DNA of 8,007 nt, taken from positions 1 to 8,007 of the forward strand of contig CAMURE010000022.1 of the NCBI GenBank assembly GCA_947097375.1, written 5' to 3'. Positions within the stretch are counted from its first letter, which is position 1. Every line of letters starts with the position of its first letter. Of the stretch, positions 1-5,809 are shown one piece after another. The translations under genes and the position numbers were made by a program. Source of the stretch: an uncultured Candidatus Saccharibacteria bacterium. Its GTDB lineage: Bacteria; Patescibacteria; Saccharimonadia; Saccharimonadales; Nanosynbacteraceae. The notes beneath the pieces were generated by a model. It saw only the letters and a list, made by a program, of their open reading frames with translations, had not been told where the DNA came from and ran no database searches.

Positions 1-512
1 TGCGGCGTAATGCCACGGTGCCGAGCAACTTGGTGGACGAATTTCAGTAAGATATCAATGTCGTGCGGGTTGGTCGAGCGGTGAACGGCAACGCCTTTTT
101 TATGATAATTGCGGTACACATTACGAACTGGCTGTGCCATATGGGCGATCAGCTGGTCTTGCGGCTGGGTCAGGTCGATGACGTGCGAATGCTCGGGCTG
201 GAGTTTTTGGTAGGTGACCTTTTTCCAGCCGTGAGCCTGGAGATAGGTGGTAAAGGCGAGATTGGTTGGCTCAACGCGCAGGAAAGTAACGTGGTGTTTT
301 TTACCAAGCTGAGCTAGGGAATCAAGAGCTGCCGCTAGCGAATGCTCGTCATTGGCAGTCGGGCCGTACGGGCAGTACAGGCGGGAATTGCCAGTGCTGC
401 GCTCCAGGATAGCCAAATATTCCCAGTCCGGGCCGCTATCGCGAAAGGTGGTGCGCCCGAGCGATTCTTGAAAGGCTTGCCAGGCGGTTGATTGTAAAAA
501 ATGTTGGTTCAT
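1..512 (-). CDS. FemAB-family peptidoglycan bridge aminoacyltransferase (partial, C-terminal part off the left edge)
   Basis: FemA/FemB/FemX proteins transfer amino acids from aminoacyl-tRNA to the side chain of residue 3 of the peptidoglycan stem peptide, building the interpeptide bridge in the cytoplasm. About 170 N-terminal residues are visible, of roughly 330-420 in the family. The start has the family look (WQAF at residues 11-14). Residues 101-113 read YQKLQPEHSHVID, matching the family pattern vQP..T.viDL, and residues 130-143 (RNVYRNYHKKGVAV) match the basic R.nir.A.KKGV element. A second acetyltransferase-like (GNAT) lobe appears to begin near residue 151. The ATG is preceded by a Shine-Dalgarno GTGAGG with 8-base spacing, and an in-frame TAA (the tsaD stop) lies just upstream, so the start is well fixed. 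The gap to tsaD is 18 bp on the same strand, so the two are probably cotranscribed. The family call is from recognition; the acceptor residue and the amino acid added cannot be told. Confidence 0.82.
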   Translation of the reverse strand, partial: MNQHFLQSTAWQAFQESLGRTTFRDSGPDWEYLAILERSTGNSRLYCPYGPTANDEHSLAAALDSLAQLGKKHHVTFLRVEPTNLAFTTYLQAHGWKKVTYQKLQPEHSHVIDLTQPQDQLIAHMAQPVRNVYRNYHKKGVAVHRSTNPHDIDILLKFVHQVARHRGITP

Positions 513-530
513 GTTGTAATCCTCACAACG

Positions 531-1601
531 TTAGCTTGCTGTCATTGATAAACTTGGTTGGACTTCCAGGTCGTACGGGTCGGCGGGCTGGTCGATTTGA
601 GCGCGGAAATAGCCGAGTGCGGCGATCATGGCGGCATTGTCTGTGCAGAGCTGGATGGGTGCATACTCAATGTCGATGGGCAAGGCTCGGCGCAGTTGGC
701 GGCGTAATTCTTGATTGGCGGCGACGCCGCCAGCGATGACAACGGAGGCAGGCTGGAAATTGTCATAAGCCTTCTTAGTCTTATCGACCAGGGTTTTAAC
801 GGCGGTGTATTGGAAACTGGCTGCCATATTATGCCTCAGCTCATCGTTTACTAGGGCAGGGAGCTCGTGCGACGGAAAGGTGAAGTCTTTGCCTACCTCG
901 CGCTGCACGGTTCTCAGAACGGCTGTCTTGAGGCCAGAGAAGGAAAAATCGTACTCGCCGGCGAGCTTGGCGATGGGTAAGTGGAAGGCGTGCGGATCGC
1001 CGAACTCAGCGGCTTTGGCGATGGCAGGGCCGCCAGGGTAGGGCAGACCGATGATCTTGGCGACCTTATCAAATGCTTCACCAACGGTGTCGTCTTGGGT
1101 TTGACCGATGAGCTGGTAGTCGCCATGGTTACGGAACAGGACGAGCTGTGAATGTCCACCAGAGACGATGAGGGCGAGGAGAGGGAAGGTGGGTTGGCTT
1201 TTTGGCAGGGTCAAAGATAAGGTATCAGACTGCTGGTTGATGAAATTAGCGTATACATGAGCTTCTACATGATGTATTTTGTACAACGGTTTGTGACGGA
1301 TAATGGCGAGGGTACGGGCAGCGAGGGTGCCAACGAGGAGCGAGCCGATGAGGCCAGGCGCGTAAGTGACGGCGATGGCGTCGATATCATTCCAAGTACA
1401 GTCGGCCTCAGATAGCGCCTTTTTGATGACTGGGTTGATAACTTCCAGATGTGAACGGGCGGCAACCTCTGGAATGACGCCGCCGTATTCGGCATGGATG
1501 TCGATTTGTGAGTTGACCACATTAGAAAGCAAGCGTTCGCCGTCTTCAACGACCGCCGCCGCTGTTTCATCGCAGCTGGACTCGATTCCCAAAATCCTCA
1601 T
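531..1601 (-). CDS. tsaD: tRNA N6-adenosine threonylcarbamoyltransferase TsaD
   Basis: TsaD (Kae1/YgjD family, ASKHA fold) transfers the threonylcarbamoyl group from TC-AMP to A37 of ANN-decoding tRNAs, giving t6A; in bacteria it works with TsaB and TsaE in the cytoplasm. The 356 residues are slightly longer than the usual ~340. Visible signatures are the N-terminal MRILGIESSCDETAAAVV, the metal-binding HHVEAH (H111 and H115 as HxxxH), SGGHS at 147-151, GEAFDKVAKIIGLPYPGG at 174-191, GGVAAN at 291-296 and CTDNAAMIA at 319-327 with the Asp metal ligand. No catalytic element is missing. The start is fixed by an in-frame TAA three codons upstream. There is no Shine-Dalgarno; an extended -10 box ends 8 bases before the ATG, so the mRNA may be leaderless. 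It is divergent from the MurE-like gene and probably cotranscribed with the FemAB gene downstream. tsaB and tsaE are not in the window. Confidence 0.97.
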   Translation of the reverse strand: MRILGIESSCDETAAAVVEDGERLLSNVVNSQIDIHAEYGGVIPEVAARSHLEVINPVIKKALSEADCTWNDIDAIAVTYAPGLIGSLLVGTLAARTLAIIRHKPLYKIHHVEAHVYANFINQQSDTLSLTLPKSQPTFPLLALIVSGGHSQLVLFRNHGDYQLIGQTQDDTVGEAFDKVAKIIGLPYPGGPAIAKAAEFGDPHAFHLPIAKLAGEYDFSFSGLKTAVLRTVQREVGKDFTFPSHELPALVNDELRHNMAASFQYTAVKTLVDKTKKAYDNFQPASVVIAGGVAANQELRRQLRRALPIDIEYAPIQLCTDNAAMIAALGYFRAQIDQPADPYDLEVQPSLSMTAS

Positions 1602-1621
1602 TTGCTTTTATTATAGCAAAT
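1600..1621. repeat. 7-bp inverted repeat in the tsaD/murE divergent promoter region
   Basis: ATTTGCT (1600-1606) and AGCAAAT (1615-1621) are perfect inverted copies separated by 8 bases. The repeat covers the tsaD -10 box and the first bases of its start codon, and it overlaps the -35 region expected for the MurE-like gene. The symmetry suggests an operator for a dimeric regulator, but it may partly be chance in AT-rich promoter DNA. No U-tract follows in either direction, so it does not look like a terminator. Confidence 0.4.
1610..1618 (-). promoter_or_regulatory. Extended -10 promoter of tsaD (predicted leaderless)
   Basis: Read on the minus strand the site is TGC-TATAAT, a perfect extended -10 (TGnTATAAT). 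Eight bases (AAAAGCAA) separate it from the tsaD ATG. A start site about 7 bases past the hexamer would fall at or next to the A of ATG, leaving no 5' leader. No convincing -35 hexamer lies 16-18 bp upstream, as expected for a TGn-dependent promoter. This is inference from sequence only. Confidence 0.7.
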
Positions 1622-1626
1622 ATAAG

Positions 1627-1635
1627 TGGTAAAAT
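1627..1635 (+). promoter_or_regulatory. Extended -10 promoter of the MurE-like gene (predicted leaderless)
   Basis: TGG-TAAAAT, an extended -10, ends 6 bases before the ATG at 1642. Transcription would start at or within a base or two of the start codon. With a 17-bp spacer the -35 position (1607-1612, TTTATT) is a weak match and lies on top of the tsaD -10 box, so polymerase may be unable to occupy both promoters at once. AGGG at 1636-1639 is only two bases from the ATG, too close for a normal Shine-Dalgarno. Confidence 0.62.
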
Positions 1636-1641
1636 AGGGAT

Positions 1642-2940
1642 ATGAAAGCCACATTGGTGAAGTTTGTGAGGAAAGTGTTGCCGGGCGGGATGCTGCGGCG
1701 GTTAGAAAATGGGTATCGGCGGTTGCGTGTCAAGCTGGTTAGCGCGCGGTATGGTAATCCGTCAAAGCACCTCAGGGTGATCGCGGTGACTGGGACGAAT
1801 GGCAAGACGACGACATCATGCTATATCAATGAGATTTTGAAAGAAGCTCATTTCACGACCGCGATGTTCACCACAGCGGTGATCGAGGTGGCGGGCAAGC
1901 GAAAACTCAATGACCTCAATGCCACGGTGGCGAGTACGGCGCGGATGCAGCGGTTTTTCCGCGACGCCAAGCGGGCGAACGCTGACTACGTGGTGCTGGA
2001 GGTGACGAGTCATGCGCTGGATCAGTACAAGCTGGACGGCGTGCCGATTGAGGCGGCGGTGATGACGAATTTGACGCAGGATCACCTCGACTATCACAAG
2101 ACGATGGAAGAGTACGCAGCGGCCAAGAGCAAGCTGTTTCAATTGCGTCCGCGGTTTATCGTGCTCAACCGCGACGATGAGTGGTATGACTATTTCAATC
2201 AGTTTGTCGCCAGCGAGCAAAAGATGACGTATGGCCGAAGTGCGGAGGCTGAGGCAAAAATTACCCGTGTCAAGTTGTACCGCAAGGGCACCGAGGCCGA
2301 CGTCGTGCTGGATCATCAGACACACTTGGAGTTGGCGACAAATCTGCCGGGCGAGTTCAACGTGATGAATATGACGGCCGCGACGACGCTGGCGTATCTG
2401 TTGGGTGTCAAGCTGGAGGATATCCAGGAAGGCGTGGCTAATGTCGAGGCTGTGCCGGGGCGGTTTGAGCGGGCGGTTGAGGGTCTGGGCTATGATGTGA
2501 TCATTGATTATGCTCATACGCCGGATGCGCTGGAAAAACTGCTGGCGGCGGCCCGCGGCATCACCAAGCAGCGGGTGATCTTGGTGTTCGGGGCGTGTGG
2601 TGATCGTGATCAGGGCAAGCGGCCGATTATGGGTGAGATCGCGGCGCGTGGGGCGGATCGGATTTTCCTGACTGACGAGGAGAGCTATAACGAAGATCCG
2701 GAGCAGATCCGGCGGATGTTGATGGAGGGAATTGAGCGCGGTCACGGCGACGCGAAAACGACGGAGATTGCCGACCGGCACCAGGCAATTGAGCGAGCGC
2801 TTGGCTGCGCCAAGAAGGGCGATATGGTGCTAATCGCTGGCATGGGCCACGAGCAATATCGGATCGTCAATGGTCAGCGGCTGCCGTGGAATGATGGCCA
2901 GGTGGTACGCGAGATCGTTGGTCGGGAACGGGCGGCGTGA
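1642..2940 (+). CDS. murE: MurE-type Mur ligase lacking the N-terminal UDP-binding domain
   Basis: MurE enzymes are cytoplasmic ATP-dependent ligases that add the third amino acid to UDP-MurNAc-L-Ala-D-Glu. Here 432 residues carry the central ATPase and C-terminal domains: P-loop TGTNGKTTT (50-58), EVTSHAL (120-126), YAAAKSKLF (158-166) with K162 at the carbamoyl-lysine position, NMTAA (243-247), DYAHTPDAL (289-297), FGACGDRD (316-323) and GMGHEQY (400-406, where the family usually has GKGHE). Two things are odd. The ~90-residue N-terminal domain that normally binds UDP-MurNAc is replaced by ~45 basic residues, and an in-frame TAA at 1630-1632 rules out a longer start. The specificity motif DNPR (DNPA in Lys-type enzymes) reads EESY at 346-349, followed by the conserved EDP. 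The third-position amino acid therefore cannot be inferred, and a substrate other than UDP-MurNAc dipeptide is possible. The P-loop region without the N domain recalls MurT, but the C-terminal half is MurE-like. The next gene begins three bases after the stop. Confidence 0.85.
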   Translation: MKATLVKFVRKVLPGGMLRRLENGYRRLRVKLVSARYGNPSKHLRVIAVTGTNGKTTTSCYINEILKEAHFTTAMFTTAVIEVAGKRKLNDLNATVASTARMQRFFRDAKRANADYVVLEVTSHALDQYKLDGVPIEAAVMTNLTQDHLDYHKTMEEYAAAKSKLFQLRPRFIVLNRDDEWYDYFNQFVASEQKMTYGRSAEAEAKITRVKLYRKGTEADVVLDHQTHLELATNLPGEFNVMNMTAATTLAYLLGVKLEDIQEGVANVEAVPGRFERAVEGLGYDVIIDYAHTPDALEKLLAAARGITKQRVILVFGACGDRDQGKRPIMGEIAARGADRIFLTDEESYNEDPEQIRRMLMEGIERGHGDAKTTEIADRHQAIERALGCAKKGDMVLIAGMGHEQYRIVNGQRLPWNDGQVVREIVGRERAA

Positions 2941-2943
2941 GGC

Positions 2944-5118
2944 ATGCGGCTGCTGCTGGTAACCAGAGGGATTCCCGGTTCTGGTAAGTCGACGTTTCTC
3001 ACGGAGCAGGGGCTTGATGCCTATACCTTGTCGCCGGACACGATACGATTGATGCTGGCGTCACCGCAGTTGACGCTTGACGGACAAACGACTATGCCGT
3101 CGCGTCAGGATGCAATGGTGTGGCGGCTGCTACACGAGATGCTGGAGCAGCGGATGACGCGGGGTGAGACGACGGTGGTTGATGCAACACACACGACGCC
3201 AAATTATTTCAAGACGTACGGTGAGCTGTGCCGGAAATATCGCTACCAGCTGGTGGTGATTGATTTTGCCGATGTACCGCTGGCGGTGTGTCAAGAGTGT
3301 AATCGAGAGCGGCCAAGTCATAAGGTGGTGCCGAGTAGCGTGCTTGAGCGTATGCATCGGCGGCTGCAGCAGAGTTCGCTGCCGAAATGGGTGACGGTGA
3401 CGCGGACGGCTGAGGAGGTGAATCAACTACTTACCAATCAGCCAGAGAACGTCGATAGGTATCGGGCGGTTCATCACATCGGCGATGTGCAGGGGTGTTT
3501 TACGCCGCTCAAGGAATATTTCGAGCGGTATCCGCTTCGGGATGATGAGCTGTATATTTTTGTTGGCGACCTATTAGATCGCGGCACGGAGAATGATGCG
3601 GTGATGCGATTTGTGTGTGACGAGTTACTTGAGAGGCCAAACGTGCGGTTCGTCGAGGGTAATCACGAGCTATATCTCTGGCAGTGGGTGACTGATCAGC
3701 CGGTTGCAGCGCGGGTGTTTAGCGAACAAACGCAGCCACAGCTGGAGGCGGCAGGCATTGATAAGCGTAAGGTGGCGCGGCTAATGCGGCGGATGGATCA
3801 ATATATTTTATATCAGTTTCGAGGCCAAACGGTCTTGGTGACGCATGGCGGGCTTAGTGCCCTGCCGGAGCAGTTACCGCTGATGGCGACTAGTCAGCTG
3901 ATCCATGGCGTGGGAGCGTATGATGAAGTTGGGGCGGTGGACGATGCATTTATGGCGCAGACTGATGACGCGACGTTTCAGATTCACGGACATCGTAACA
4001 GGCAAAATTACCCCACGCGATATAACGAATGGTGCTACAATTTGGAGGGAAAGGTTGAGTTTGGCGGCGAGCTGCGAACAGTACGGCTGGACGAGAACGG
4101 CATGACGCCGATCGCTATTCAAAACCAACAGGCAGCAGCGCGGCTACATCCGGAAAATGAAGCGTTCCTGAGCCAGCTGCGGCAGAATCGCTACATTCGT
4201 GAATCAATTCTGCCGGGTGATATTAGCTCGTTTAATTTCAAGCCCGAGGCATTTTATCGTCAAGCGTGGACGACGCAGACGATGCGGGCGCGCGGACTGT
4301 TTCTCAATACGCTGACGAACGAGATTGTGATTCGGGCCTATGATAAGTTTTTTAACATTGGCGAGCGGCGCGATACTGAACTAGCGGCGTTGGAGCAGGC
4401 GATGACCTTTCCGGTGCGGGCGTGGGTGAAGGAGAATGGATTTTTAGGATTGGTCGGGTATGATTCGGCGGCAGGCGGGCTGGTGATCGCGTCAAAGTCG
4501 ACGACCGAGGGTGACTATGCGGCGGCCTTTCGGCAGGAGTTTTTAGAGCAATTTCGAGCCAAGCTACCGTCCATCACTGATTATCTGCGCTGGCATAACG
4601 CGTGTCTGTTGTTTGAGGTGGTGCTGCCACAATTCGACCCGCATATTATCGCCTATGAGTCGGATAAGTTAGTACTGCTCGATATCGTTAAGCGGCAGGT
4701 TACATACGAGGCGGTCGACCGGCAGGAGCGGGAGCGATTTGCGCGTGAGATTGGGGCGGACAGCAAGCGTCTGGCGGCGGAGTTTTCGTCGTGGACGCAG
4801 TTTATGACGTGGTTTGACCAGCTTCACGGCATGGCGTATCAGTGGCAGGGCGAGTGGATTGAGGGTTTTGTAATTGAAGATGCTGGTGGCTATCAGGTCA
4901 AGGTCAAGCTTGATTATTATAGCTTTTGGCGGCAGATGCGAACAGCACTGGCGGCGCTGCAGGCCGGTCGGCAGCCATCAACGAGGCCCGACTGTCCCGA
5001 TCCGGCGCTGGCAGCCCGGGTGATTGAATATATGCGGCAGCTGCCCGCCGAGGAATTAGCGCGGCTGGACATCATCGCGCTGCGGCGACGGTTTGAGCAG
5101 GCGAGTGGAGTACGATGA
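2944..5118 (+). CDS. Three-domain RNA repair protein: polynucleotide kinase, metallophosphatase and T4 Rnl1-like RNA ligase
   Basis: This 724-residue protein appears able to heal and seal broken RNA. Residues 1-155 form a 5'-OH polynucleotide kinase of the T4 Pnkp type: P-loop GIPGSGKST (9-17), D32-x-x-R35, VVDATH (78-83) and a lid with NRER (120-123) then VVP...M. Residues 172-385 form a binuclear metallophosphoesterase: GDVQG (180-184), GDLLDRG (208-214), GNHE (239-242), HGG (301-303) and HGH (348-350). The first motif has Gln where Asp-x-His is usual, a change I recall also from ApaH proteins. Residues 405-724 form a nucleotidyltransferase: RAYDKFFNIGE (464-474), motif I KENG with the likely AMP-accepting K496, SK at 517-518, motif III FE (557-558), motif IV EGFVI (640-644) and motif V KVK (653-655). 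This best fits the T4 Rnl1/Trl1 ligase family. Domain order matches bacterial Pnkp, but no Hen1 methyltransferase gene is next to it. The start is fixed by the in-frame murE stop two codons upstream, implying translational coupling. Substrate (tRNA or other RNA) is unknown. Confidence 0.88.
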   Translation: MRLLLVTRGIPGSGKSTFLTEQGLDAYTLSPDTIRLMLASPQLTLDGQTTMPSRQDAMVWRLLHEMLEQRMTRGETTVVDATHTTPNYFKTYGELCRKYRYQLVVIDFADVPLAVCQECNRERPSHKVVPSSVLERMHRRLQQSSLPKWVTVTRTAEEVNQLLTNQPENVDRYRAVHHIGDVQGCFTPLKEYFERYPLRDDELYIFVGDLLDRGTENDAVMRFVCDELLERPNVRFVEGNHELYLWQWVTDQPVAARVFSEQTQPQLEAAGIDKRKVARLMRRMDQYILYQFRGQTVLVTHGGLSALPEQLPLMATSQLIHGVGAYDEVGAVDDAFMAQTDDATFQIHGHRNRQNYPTRYNEWCYNLEGKVEFGGELRTVRLDENGMTPIAIQNQQAAARLHPENEAFLSQLRQNRYIRESILPGDISSFNFKPEAFYRQAWTTQTMRARGLFLNTLTNEIVIRAYDKFFNIGERRDTELAALEQAMTFPVRAWVKENGFLGLVGYDSAAGGLVIASKSTTEGDYAAAFRQEFLEQFRAKLPSITDYLRWHNACLLFEVVLPQFDPHIIAYESDKLVLLDIVKRQVTYEAVDRQERERFAREIGADSKRLAAEFSSWTQFMTWFDQLHGMAYQWQGEWIEGFVIEDAGGYQVKVKLDYYSFWRQMRTALAALQAGRQPSTRPDCPDPALAARVIEYMRQLPAEELARLDIIALRRRFEQASGVR

Positions 5119-5130
5119 TCTAGTTGAAAG

Positions 5131-5313
5131 ATGACGGTGGTACTAAAAGGGACACCAATTATCCTCGCCAAAGACGTAAGCGAAAAATGCTATGCCCTAA
5201 AACCAGAAGACTACCTATCACCAGCACTAAAACCCGGATCAAAAGAGTATAAGCTACGAGGATTAACAAAACTAAATACACTACCGAAGGGGGCTGGTTG
5301 TGAAAAAGAATAA
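5131..5313 (+). CDS. Orphan 60-codon ORF of atypical composition (hypothetical)
   Basis: This is an unrecognised, Lys-rich 60-residue reading frame with no predicted membrane segment or signal peptide. It starts 12 bases after the RNA-repair gene and overlaps the next gene by 14 bases. The Shine-Dalgarno before its ATG is poor (GAAAG immediately adjacent). Composition is unlike the neighbours: by hand count 5161-5280 has 18 G and 30 C (40% GC), against 23 G and 13 C (60% GC) in 2641-2700, and it prefers CTA, CCA and AAA codons. It could be a short transferred gene, the remains of a larger gene, or non-coding DNA that happens to be open. No homology is recognised, so its reality is uncertain. 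Confidence 0.4.
   Translation: MTVVLKGTPIILAKDVSEKCYALKPEDYLSPALKPGSKEYKLRGLTKLNTLPKGAGCEKE
5286..5293 (+). promoter_or_regulatory. Strong Shine-Dalgarno that sets the GTG start at 5300
   Basis: GAAGGGGG lies six bases before the GTG at 5300-5302. It supports the GTG start and independent translation of this gene even though it sits inside the preceding ORF. It contrasts with the promoter-proximal genes in this window, which have no usable Shine-Dalgarno. Confidence 0.7.
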
Positions 5314-5656
5314 AAAGATAACGCAGAATATATTATTGACGGCCGTTATGGCTACTATGCCGCTACTCGTGGTGCGAGGTGATACATATCAAATAGGGCT
5401 GATTATAGAATGTATTGCAGCAGTGATTAGTCTGTCATTATTGTTTACTTCTGCGAATAGAAGAAAGAATTTTCCACTTTCACATCTGGCGGCTGTTTTA
5501 TGGCTATTTATCCCTGTGTCATTTTTACTCCTACTGCAGACGTCCTTGTTTGGGGGCGATTTTGAGGGGCTTTTTAATTGGGCGAGAACCGGACTCACAG
5601 TTGGTATCATCGCTATAATATTGACAAGTATTCAGCTGTTCAGAGTGAATCGTTGA
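5300..5656 (+). CDS. Small four-helix membrane protein, function unknown
   Basis: I do not recognise this 118-residue protein. Four hydrophobic segments are visible at about 10-26, 30-50, 61-81 and 96-114. The short connecting loops fit a positive-inside topology with both ends in the cytoplasm: the basic N-terminus MKKNKK, a middle loop with NRRK (53-56) and the C-terminal RVNR are inside, while RGDTYQ and the acidic GGDFEG loop face out. There is no cleavable signal peptide, cysteine pair or catalytic motif. The GTG start is chosen because of the strong Shine-Dalgarno. The frame stays open for 35 codons past its TGA before a tandem TGA-TAG, so a longer ancestral C-terminus is possible. GC content is lower than in the flanking core genes, in keeping with an accessory gene. 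Confidence 0.7.
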   Translation: MKKNKKITQNILLTAVMATMPLLVVRGDTYQIGLIIECIAAVISLSLLFTSANRRKNFPLSHLAAVLWLFIPVSFLLLLQTSLFGGDFEGLFNWARTGLTVGIIAIILTSIQLFRVNR

Positions 5657-5809
5657 TGGAGTTTGACGGGGTTAATTGTGAAGAATAGTCAATGGGTACG
5701 TCAAAGAGTCAAGGATGTAACCAGGGGATTTCATTACCATTCGGCGGCCCATTGCTCATTGTGATAGGTTGATTAACTGACACAACCGATTTATCATGAG
5801 GGGTAGGTT
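5657..5809. other. 153-bp non-coding gap between two small membrane-protein genes
   Basis: No convincing gene is present. A 28-codon GTG frame (5678-5764) continues in phase with the preceding gene beyond its TGA and may be a remnant of it. CAATGGG (5690-5696) and CCCATTG (5748-5754) are inverted copies 51 bases apart, too far and too short to call a structure. No tRNA-like fold and no terminator with a U-tract was seen. Confidence 0.5.
5769..5797 (+). promoter_or_regulatory. Possible sigma-70-like promoter before the gene at 5810
   Basis: TTGATT (5769-5774) and TATCAT (5792-5797) are separated by 17 bp. A start site near 5804 would fall just after the Shine-Dalgarno GAGGGG (5798-5803), so if this promoter were the only one the ribosome site would be lost. 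Either the match is chance and the gene is read from upstream, or initiation differs. Weak support. Confidence 0.3.

Noticed and set aside
1600..1621. Inverted repeat as a Rho-independent terminator
   Set aside because: The stem is AT-rich, no U-tract follows on either strand, and it lies between two gene starts rather than at a gene end.
1816..2781. 321-codon open frame on the minus strand opposite the MurE-like gene
   Set aside because: It lies wholly within a gene with clear Mur ligase motifs, has His/Arg-rich shadow composition and no recognisable motif. It is a by-product of high GC.
2938..5118. UGA recoded to glycine, as in SR1 and Gracilibacteria, making murE and the RNA-repair gene one protein
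   Set aside because: UGA falls exactly at the natural C-terminus of the MurE-like protein, the RNA-repair protein and MurF (the last as tandem TGA), no gene body contains an internal TGA, and the repair protein has a natural N-terminus at its ATG.
5656..5688. 10-codon ATG frame overlapping the stop of the gene at 5300-5656
   Set aside because: It is too short and has no supporting ribosome site or pattern; chance is sufficient.
5690..5754. CAATGGG/CCCATTG inverted repeat as an RNA structure
   Set aside because: The arms are 7 bp and 51 bases apart, with no supporting inner stem and no U-tract.
5678..5764. 28-codon GTG frame in the gap between membrane-protein genes
   Set aside because: It has no Shine-Dalgarno and no recognisable product, and it simply continues the phase of the preceding gene. 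It is noted as a possible remnant only.
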